Shown here one piece after another: positions 40,924-47,764 of a DNA stretch of 64,000 nt; position 1 is the first letter of the stretch; each line of letters begins with the position of its first letter. A program made the translations under genes and the position numbers. This DNA is from Synechococcus sp. PCC 6312 (lineage in GTDB: Bacteria > Cyanobacteriota > Cyanobacteriia > Thermosynechococcales > Thermosynechococcaceae): positions 2,861,407 through 2,925,406 of the forward strand of contig NC_019680.1 in assembly GCF_000316685.1 (NCBI RefSeq). The letters run 5' to 3'. Under the pieces are notes generated by a model. It saw only the letters and a program-made list of their open reading frames with translations, did not search any database and had not been told where the DNA came from.

Positions 40924-41970
40924 ATGAAGGGAGAGGTGCTAAAGCGTTTATTTCGGGCTGTTGCCAGTGATGATTCACAGGCAATACAGAGTATGCTGTC
41001 CGTTGTTGTAGAAGAAGAGCGCAAGTTGGGCCACATTAATCTTGCGGATCAATTAGAAAGCATTCTCCGAAAAAGCAGCCATCATGCTACCTATGAAAAC
41101 TCATCAATAGCTCCTCATAGAAGTAGTTCTGTAAAGACCTTAGAAGACACTGCATCAAAAGTACCTGATGCAAAATCGCTTACACTCTTATCGAGTAAGC
41201 ATAGGTTTAATCATCCGTTTATTGTTACGATTCCTCGTGATAATTTGCGGCATCATATGATCCTTTCTGATGCTGTAGAGGTACGGTTCCGCCGTATTGA
41301 ACGGGAATATGCCGCTCGTGATCGACTTGCTCATCATGGTCTACGGTATCGTCAAAAGATTCTACTGTATGGTTCTCCAGGATGCGGCAAAACGATGGGA
41401 GCCGAACGGATCGCTTGGAATACAGGTTTAACTTTGGTCAAGGTTCGCTTTGATGCAATGGTATCTTCTTACTTAGGAGAAACTGCTACCAACCTACGTG
41501 AAGTATTTGAAACTGCTGCTGCATCGCCTTGTTTGCTTTTTATTGATGAATGTGATGCGATAGCAAAGTCCCGTGAAGATAGTCAAGAAGTTGGTGAAAT
41601 CAAACGTGTAGTTAATACATTCCTTCAGCTACTTGACGAGTATGAAGTCTCCAATGGCTTGCTTGTTGCTGCAACCAACTTAACTAAATTTCTCGATGAA
41701 GCTGTATGGCGAAGATTTGACGATGTTATTGAAGTACCGAAGCCAACAGAACCAGAAATTAAGGCTATTCTTAAACAAACTCTCTCTTCAGTCGAGGTTG
41801 GTTCAATCGATTGGAACTTGATTGTCCAGAAGATGATTAATTTCTCGGCTGCTCAAGTTGTCAGAGCTGCTCAAGATGCTGCAAAACGAGCCATTCTGGA
41901 TCGAGAAGAACTAGTCATTCAAGAGCATCTAGAAGAATCAATTCAAGACGTTTTAGCTTCTCATGTCTGA
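40924..41970 (+). CDS. ietA: AAA+ ATPase, IetA-like partner of a subtilase
   Basis: A 348-residue protein. The N-terminal 110 residues are helical and variable. The AAA+ core has Walker A GSPGCGKT (150-157), Walker B LLFIDEC (204-210), sensor AATN (249-252) and Arg fingers in WRRFD (263-264). It overlaps the next gene by 8 nt (ATGTCTGA), so the two are translationally coupled. AAA ATPase plus S8 protease is the architecture of IetAS, first described as a plasmid stability module and later as an anti-phage system, in which the ATPase counteracts or controls the protease. The gene is AT-rich and lacks the host CAGGCC motif. Confidence 0.83.
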   Translation: MKGEVLKRLFRAVASDDSQAIQSMLSVVVEEERKLGHINLADQLESILRKSSHHATYENSSIAPHRSSSVKTLEDTASKVPDAKSLTLLSSKHRFNHPFIVTIPRDNLRHHMILSDAVEVRFRRIEREYAARDRLAHHGLRYRQKILLYGSPGCGKTMGAERIAWNTGLTLVKVRFDAMVSSYLGETATNLREVFETAAASPCLLFIDECDAIAKSREDSQEVGEIKRVVNTFLQLLDEYEVSNGLLVAATNLTKFLDEAVWRRFDDVIEVPKPTEPEIKAILKQTLSSVEVGSIDWNLIVQKMINFSAAQVVRAAQDAAKRAILDREELVIQEHLEESIQDVLASHV

Positions 41971-44602
41971 GAGATCGGAACAGTTCAAACATATTCCATT
42001 AAGGTTAACAAGAACAGGAACCGCGTTTTCATATCCTCGAAAGCGACCGAGACCTTCTGCACAATCCTTTGCTAATAAAGGAAATCGTGATGGGCACGGT
42101 CGGCGGCTCAAATCCTCTGTATCCTCAATCACTTCTGATTGGCAAACCACTCTTGAGAAGCGTCGCCAAGAAGGATTGCCAGACATACCTACGTTGCCAT
42201 CTTTTTTACTCAAGGTTGATCCAAAATCATTCGATGCAGACTCACTCAAAAGCTTTGATATTGAAGTCATTCTTGAACTTGAAGATGGTTATATTTTAGG
42301 GGCTTCGGCTGATGCTGAATTAACCAAACTTCAAGAAAAAATCGAGAAGTTTATTGCTGAGGAGCACGGTGGCGGTAAGGTTGCTGAGATTTGGGAAATT
42401 CTGGAAGGTAAATTTAAACGTTTAAAATATATACTCTCGCCAGATCTACTTGCAAAGTGGGATCAGATTCTAGATGGTCAAACTTATACAGTTGATGTCA
42501 GTATTGCTTGTGTTGGTCTAAATCCCAAATTTTCTAATTATCCACTTCAAAAGGAAGAAGAAAACCCTGAAAAATACGCTCGTAAGATCGCTCGGTGGAC
42601 TGAGAAGCGCGATCAAACTATACAGGAGTGGGATCAACTCCAATATGAACGAGAGTGTGATTTTGAGAATTTTGTGAGAGACCTAGGTGGTACATTTCTT
42701 TTACTTGGCGACCACGATGACCGTTCACATCTTGCACTTCTGCCCGATAGTTTTTCTAGTCGAATTGAAATTTCAGGCAGAGGCTTGAAAGATTTAGTTG
42801 CTAACTATCCTTATATTTTTGAGGTCAATGAGCTAGAACAAATTGCTGAACCATTGACTGAACGTAATCTAGAAACAACTGACCAACCTTCTTTTACGCT
42901 TGAACCACCATCGCCATTGGCTCCGAAAGTGTGCGTTATTGATAGTGGCATTCAAGAAAGTCATCGTTTACTGCATGTTGCTATAGACAGTACGAACTCC
43001 CGATCTTGGGTTCCTCATGACACTGATACAGTAGACCGCGTATTACCTGGGGGGCATGGTACACGCGTCGCTGGAGCAATTTTATATCCTCAAGGGGTTC
43101 CACGTACTGGTCGGCAAGCAGCAATTTGCTGGCTTCAGAACGCTAGGGTTTTAGGGCAGAATTGCCTTCTCTCGGGCAAGGTATACATGCCAGAAGTCTT
43201 ACAAGATATTGTGGATTTTTATCATCGACAGGATCGACAGGTACGTACTCGCATCTTTAATCACTCAATTAACAGTTCGGCTCCTTGTCGAACACTTTAC
43301 ATGAGTGCGTGGGCGGCTGAGATAGACTATCTTTCTTGGCAAAATGATATCCTTTTTATTGTTTCAGCAGGGAATCTGCCTACTGTTCGACTTCGAGGAC
43401 TTAGCATCACTCGAAAGACACTTACAGAGCACTTTCTAGAAGGCTGTGTATATCCAGACTTCCTTTTGAAGGATTCATCTCGTATTGCTAATCCTGCTCA
43501 AAGCTTTCAAGCTCTGACAGTGGGATCCATTGCTCATTGCACATACAACAAGCCACCTCTCACTTCTGTTGCATCCCAAGATTATCCTTCAGCTTTTTCC
43601 TGCGCAGGCTACGGCATTTGGGATTCAATTAAGCCTGAGGTTGTTGAGTATGGTGGTGATTGGGTTCAGGATCAAGGAAACCCACCTAGCTTTTCTACCC
43701 CCAAAGATGTTTGTCCTGAGTTGATACAGACAACAATGGGAGGAGCGCCTGCGATCGCTGCAGATAGTATTGGTACCTCCTTTGCAACACCTAAAGTCAC
43801 TCATATTGCGGCAGCTTTAGCAGCTAATTTTCCTGAAGAGAGCTGTTTGCTTTATAAAGCGTTGATTGTGCAATCAGCAAGACTACCTGAATGGACAAAG
43901 GATGAACTTGATCTTTCTCCAGCTATTCGTATGATGGGCTATGGTTTGCCTAATCTTGAACGTGCTCTCGGAAATGCGCCTCATCGCGTGACTCTAATTA
44001 CTAGAGGGGACACTTTTATTCAGGCACAGCAGGCACATATCTATCAGGTAGTAATTCCTGAAGAGTTACAATCTCCAGCAGAGTCATTTGACATTTTGGT
44101 TGAGATTACTCTTTCCTACAAAGCAGAACCACGTCGAACACGACGCGATAAACGCAAGTACTTATCTACCTGGCTACATTGGGAATGTAGCGAAAAAGGC
44201 GAATCGCCAGACTCTTTTTTAGCTAGAGTTTTGAAAAAATCTGAAGTATCTGATGAAAATATTGAGGAATCCCGTCAGGAAATAGATAGCGACGGAGAGG
44301 GTATTTTTTCATGGACTATTGGACAACAAAAAAATCATAGTAAGCGTGTCAAAGATACATCTAGAGGAGTTGGAACAATTCAAAAAGACTGGGCAATAGT
44401 GAAATCTTTCGACTTGCGCGACACCTTCTGTATAGCAGTTGTAGCCCATAAAGGCTGGAATAATGATTTAACGGCTCAGATACCTTATGCTCTAGCTGTT
44501 AGTTTTGAAATTATTAATTCTGAAATTACTATTTACGACGCGTTTGTGCAAGTTCAGCAGCCTCTACAAGTACAACAGGAAGTGCGTTTGAGTGTTTCTT
44601 AA
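41963..44602 (+). CDS. ietS: S8 family subtilisin-like serine protease, IetS-like
   Basis: An 879-residue cytosolic subtilase without a signal peptide. The catalytic triad is intact: Asp327 in VIDSGI, His365 in GGHGTRVAG and Ser606 in GTSFATP, with the oxyanion Asn471 in SAGN. About 320 N-terminal residues and 240 C-terminal residues flank the protease domain and probably bind the ATPase or sense a target. There is no propeptide-like export region, in line with an intracellular effector. One HIP1 octamer lies at 43751-43758, unlike the host genes. Confidence 0.86.
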   Translation: MSERSEQFKHIPLRLTRTGTAFSYPRKRPRPSAQSFANKGNRDGHGRRLKSSVSSITSDWQTTLEKRRQEGLPDIPTLPSFLLKVDPKSFDADSLKSFDIEVILELEDGYILGASADAELTKLQEKIEKFIAEEHGGGKVAEIWEILEGKFKRLKYILSPDLLAKWDQILDGQTYTVDVSIACVGLNPKFSNYPLQKEEENPEKYARKIARWTEKRDQTIQEWDQLQYERECDFENFVRDLGGTFLLLGDHDDRSHLALLPDSFSSRIEISGRGLKDLVANYPYIFEVNELEQIAEPLTERNLETTDQPSFTLEPPSPLAPKVCVIDSGIQESHRLLHVAIDSTNSRSWVPHDTDTVDRVLPGGHGTRVAGAILYPQGVPRTGRQAAICWLQNARVLGQNCLLSGKVYMPEVLQDIVDFYHRQDRQVRTRIFNHSINSSAPCRTLYMSAWAAEIDYLSWQNDILFIVSAGNLPTVRLRGLSITRKTLTEHFLEGCVYPDFLLKDSSRIANPAQSFQALTVGSIAHCTYNKPPLTSVASQDYPSAFSCAGYGIWDSIKPEVVEYGGDWVQDQGNPPSFSTPKDVCPELIQTTMGGAPAIAADSIGTSFATPKVTHIAAALAANFPEESCLLYKALIVQSARLPEWTKDELDLSPAIRMMGYGLPNLERALGNAPHRVTLITRGDTFIQAQQAHIYQVVIPEELQSPAESFDILVEITLSYKAEPRRTRRDKRKYLSTWLHWECSEKGESPDSFLARVLKKSEVSDENIEESRQEIDSDGEGIFSWTIGQQKNHSKRVKDTSRGVGTIQKDWAIVKSFDLRDTFCIAVVAHKGWNNDLTAQIPYALAVSFEIINSEITIYDAFVQVQQPLQVQQEVRLSVS

Positions 44603-44817
44603 AAGTAATTCTAATTACTCAGCCTTATATCCTGAAATCTGTACAACATTTGGTGCATTTATAGTTGGGTATAACGAAAGCAATCGTTCTGAGGTTTACT
44701 TAAGTAAAAAACCTAGTGTTCTCCATAGAGTTCTTGTCCTCATGAAAATTCCTACTTTGTCCGTATAAAATTAATCTTTATATAATTAATTAATCAATAT
44801 TGTCTTGGAGTTAACCA

Positions 44818-45060
44818 ATGTTACAAGAAGATATTAAGAAAGAATTAGATAACCTCAATGATGGGCAACTTAAACAAATTGCTGATTTTATTGCTTTAGT
44901 TGAACTACATGCCAAACAAATGATCCTGCCGCAGCAATTGTGGCAAAGAGCAACATCATCAGACAGGGCTAAGGAATTTCGGGAATGGGTATCACAACTT
45001 CCGAAAGGTAATCCAAGCTTAAATGAGACAGCTTTTAATCGGGGTAGCATCTATGAATAA
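44818..45060 (+). CDS. Small antitoxin-like protein
   Basis: An 80-residue helical protein (EELDNL..QLKQIADFIALVELHAKQ) similar in build to small cyanobacterial DUF2281-like antitoxins. A GGAG ribosome site precedes the ATG. Its stop overlaps the start of the DUF433 gene (ATGAATAA), so they are coupled. The precise family is not certain. Confidence 0.62.
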   Translation: MLQEDIKKELDNLNDGQLKQIADFIALVELHAKQMILPQQLWQRATSSDRAKEFREWVSQLPKGNPSLNETAFNRGSIYE

Positions 45061-45436
45061 TGACGAAGTACAGACTCGATCGACTACAGTATCCAACCAT
45101 CAACCCAAAATTATTCGCACAGAACGAGGACTAACCATTTCTGGCACTCGTATCACCCTCTATGATGTCATGGACTATGTAACGGCGCAGTATCCCCCAA
45201 AATTTATTCGCTCCTTATTTGACCTAACAGAAGCAGAAATTAACACTGCGTTGACTTACATTGAAACCAATCGCCCTGAGGTTGAAGCAGAGTATCAACT
45301 GGTTCTCAAACAGGCTGAGGAAAATCGGCAGTATTGGGAAGAGCTTAGTCGTCAACACCTTGCACATGTTGTCAAGAGACCACCCAGGCCAAGACGCTCT
45401 TTGGGCAAAACTTCAAGCACAGAAAGCGAGACATGA
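45053..45436 (+). CDS. DUF433 domain antitoxin (VapB45-like)
   Basis: A 127-residue protein from the ATG at 45053. The DUF433 helix-turn-helix core reads IIRTERGLTISGTRITLYDVMDYVTAQYPPKFIRSLFDLTEAEI. DUF433 proteins are usually antitoxins for a PIN-like nuclease of the DUF5615 type encoded directly after. The expected toxin follows here but only as a stub. Confidence 0.8.
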   Translation: MNNDEVQTRSTTVSNHQPKIIRTERGLTISGTRITLYDVMDYVTAQYPPKFIRSLFDLTEAEINTALTYIETNRPEVEAEYQLVLKQAEENRQYWEELSRQHLAHVVKRPPRPRRSLGKTSSTESET

Positions 45437-45445
45437 ACTAGACGC

Positions 45446-45535
45446 ATGAACTTTTTGGTCGATCACAACCTGGGGGGACATGCTGAACTTTTATTAGGTA
45501 ATATCGCCAGTCAAGGATTAAAATTAGTGTACTGA
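45446..45535 (+). pseudogene. Truncated DUF5615 PIN-like toxin
   Basis: A 29-codon frame beginning MNFLVDHNLGGHAELLLG, the start of DUF5615 (Mut7-C-like) nucleases with the first active Asp. It runs into unrelated sequence and a stop (TGA at 45533). A normal member has over 100 residues. It begins 9 nt after the DUF433 antitoxin, the usual operon position. Confidence 0.68.
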
Positions 45536-45610
45536 ACATATTCTCTAAATTATATTGGACATTGAAAATAAAAAATAATCTCATTAAATCTAGATTACAA
45601 CGCATGATTT

Positions 45611-45630
45611 TGTCACTGACATTGGTGACA
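45611..45630. repeat. TGTCAC inverted repeat at an element boundary
   Basis: TGTCAC and GTGACA face each other across an 8-nt spacer. Further TGTCAC copies lie at 47345-47350 and 47365-47370, and GTGACA at 47598-47603. They bracket the decayed regulator-nuclease-integrase segment, so they may be old element ends or recombinase sites. Confidence 0.3.
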
Positions 45631-45737
45631 GTCGAGTGAGGGTTGCATTTGGATACTGGTCAGGTCACTTATCTCGAACCAACTCCATACGTTTTCAACA
45701 GAACTAGCAAAATCCAACTGCGGTTAATGACGGTCTT

Positions 45738-46139
45738 TTATCCGGCCTGGGCATCCAGGATTTGCCGCCATACCAATGGGTTTAGTCCCCAACACCGCAC
45801 AAACCAACCCAATCTAGTCTGCTGAACAGCAACTAAGGCCGATACCGTTGTTGCCCATTTCGCAAATTGATAGGCAGCAAATTCCGATTCACAACCGACA
45901 CGCACGGCCCAAACCCGGCCTAAACTCACCTCTAAAACAACTTCAGGGGTTAGGGGGGATAGTTTCAAGGGTTCAGGCTTCCCAATAATCTGTTCACAAT
46001 ACGCCAACACATCTGTCTGCCGTGACAGACTCATCTGCTGCCAACTCTGGCCAAACTGGGAAGAAATCAGGAAGCGGCCATACTGCTGTTCTAGGGTAGT
46101 CCGTTGGGTGCTCAGGGTTTGAAATTGATTGTTGTTCAT
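45738..46139 (-). CDS. Protein of unknown function
   Basis: 133 residues from the ATG at 46139 (the longer frame to 46157 adds six). It shows CEQIIGKPEPLKLSPLTPEVVLEVSLGRVWAVRV and a Trp-rich end (FVRCWGLNPLVW). There is no membrane segment and no family I recognise. It is divergent from the S24 repressor gene and may be controlled by it. Confidence 0.55.
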   Translation of the reverse strand: MNNNQFQTLSTQRTTLEQQYGRFLISSQFGQSWQQMSLSRQTDVLAYCEQIIGKPEPLKLSPLTPEVVLEVSLGRVWAVRVGCESEFAAYQFAKWATTVSALVAVQQTRLGWFVRCWGLNPLVWRQILDAQAG

Positions 46140-46216
46140 GGGGCGACTCCATTCCATCCCTTCAAACTCTCATAGGTTTTGTGTTAGATTACGCCCATTC
46201 GGGCATTGCATTGAAA

Positions 46217-46870
46217 ATGAATAATCACAATCAGCGTCTTTCGAGTGGGATTGGGGAACGTTTAGTACAGTTACGGGGAAAACGGAGCCGTCAAACCTTT
46301 GCGGAGTTATTAGGCATTGGGGCGCGTACTCTAGTTCGGTATGAAAAAGAAGAACGTCTTCCCGATGCCGAACTGTTGGCCCGTGTGTGCCAAACCTTTG
46401 AGGCTGACCCAACCTGGCTCCTGATGGGACGTTACCCACAACGCCCAACGGTGGCGATTCCTCGGTATGACTTAGAAGCAGCAGCGGGGCCTGGCACATT
46501 TTTAGAGGCAGAAGCAGCGATTGATGCGCTTAACCTCGACTTGGATTGGATTGAACAAGAATTGAACGTAAATCCACAGGATGCCGGATTACTCACAGTG
46601 CGAGGTGACTCAATGGAGCCTACCCTCAATAATGGCGATACCGTACTTTTCACTCATAAACTCCCTGACCCCTTACAAGAGGGGATTTATCTGATTCGCT
46701 GTAATGCCCTACTGATGGTGAAGCGGTTACTCCCACAGCCAGGTAAAACTCTCTTGATTGCTAGTGATAACAGTGCCTATCCACCATTTCCAATTTCTGA
46801 GCAAATTGACCCTGATGATTTTGCGATCCTGGGTCGAGTCGTCTGGTCGGGACGGAAATTAAGAGGGTAG
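46217..46870 (+). CDS. XRE-type HTH repressor with S24 (LexA-like) peptidase domain
   Basis: 217 residues from the ATG at 46217. The N-terminal helix-turn-helix has TFAELLGIGARTLVRYEKEERLP. The C-terminal S24 domain has the Ser nucleophile in RGDSMEPT and the Lys base in LMVKRLL. This is a phage-CI-like repressor that can self-cleave on DNA damage. It sits 6 nt before a nuclease pseudogene and close to an integrase stub, so it probably controlled an integrated element. Confidence 0.88.
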   Translation: MNNHNQRLSSGIGERLVQLRGKRSRQTFAELLGIGARTLVRYEKEERLPDAELLARVCQTFEADPTWLLMGRYPQRPTVAIPRYDLEAAAGPGTFLEAEAAIDALNLDLDWIEQELNVNPQDAGLLTVRGDSMEPTLNNGDTVLFTHKLPDPLQEGIYLIRCNALLMVKRLLPQPGKTLLIASDNSAYPPFPISEQIDPDDFAILGRVVWSGRKLRG

Positions 46871-46876
46871 ATAGTT

Positions 46877-47435
46877 ATGGTTTACACCCTCCCTGTATCT
46901 CGATTCCAAACCTATCAACGATGTCCCCAGGCCGACTACTTTCGATACGAGCGGCACATGAGTAACCCAATCGGCCATAGAGCTGCGGGCTTGGGACGGG
47001 GCCCTCCATCAGACCCTTGCGACTCTCTACCGTGACTGGTCCTATAGTCAGCCGATGCCTTGGGACTGGGTAATCGAGCAATGGGAGCCACACAAAACTA
47101 GGTTAACTCTCTCGAAATACCAAGATGGGGAAAGCATTCTTCAGCGTTACTACACCCAGTATCTCCAGTCAGAGATGCTCCGTAAACCGGTCGCAGTCGA
47201 AGAGAAGATTCAAGGCACACTCCGATTTGAGGGGATTGAATTTAGCTTAAAGGGACGCTATAACCGTCTTGACTGGAACGATCTGGAAACTACACCACTG
47301 ACAGGTCTGACCTACCGACTGTTAACGCCCAGTAGAACCAATAATGTCACCTTCTTAATATTTTTGTCACCTAAGGGTTATTTGGGGCTTGAGTTTACCC
47401 CTAATTTTTATCCCCGCAGGTTGCCCCATGAGTAA
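46877..47435 (+). pseudogene. PD-(D/E)XK nuclease (RecB-like), frameshifted and truncated
   Basis: It begins SRFQTYQRCPQADYFRYERHM, typical of RecB-family PD-(D/E)XK nucleases in cyanobacteria. The frame breaks near 47000 (GLGRGPPS instead of GLG.ALHQ) and continues in another frame as ALHQTLATLYRDW and GRYNRLDW. The segment expected to hold the DYKT catalytic part is missing. It follows the S24 gene by 6 nt. It is a dead gene. Confidence 0.72.
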
Positions 47436-47568
47436 AGTTACGATTGAGCATCACCGAGGCTTGTTATGTTTAGGGTGGCAGAATTCTGGCAAGTGTCACA
47501 CTTTCTCCTTAGGCGTTAGAGGTGATGCCATTGGCGGAGTTGCTATCAACGGGTGTTGGCTCACCTAA
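47428..47568 (+). pseudogene. N-terminal stub of a phage-type integrase
   Basis: A 46-codon frame starting MSKVTIEHHRGLLCLGWQ, then GKCHTFSLGVRGDAIG. This matches the arm-type DNA-binding N-terminus of cyanobacterial tyrosine integrases, and nothing of the catalytic domain follows. It overlaps the end of the nuclease pseudogene. Confidence 0.55.
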
Positions 47569-47764
47569 GGCAATCTCTCAACATCCAGGCCAATTTGGTG
47601 ACAGTGCAGAGAACTAAAGATTTTGCAGCGGCAATCATGGAGTAAGCCTGTGACCCCACTGCTAAAGAACATTTATGGTTATTGGAGTCATGCTGGAGTT
47701 GAGCATCTAGAGCTGATGAGTTTGCACCATGACTGAGCCTTGGGCTTAGATAGCTAAGACAAAG

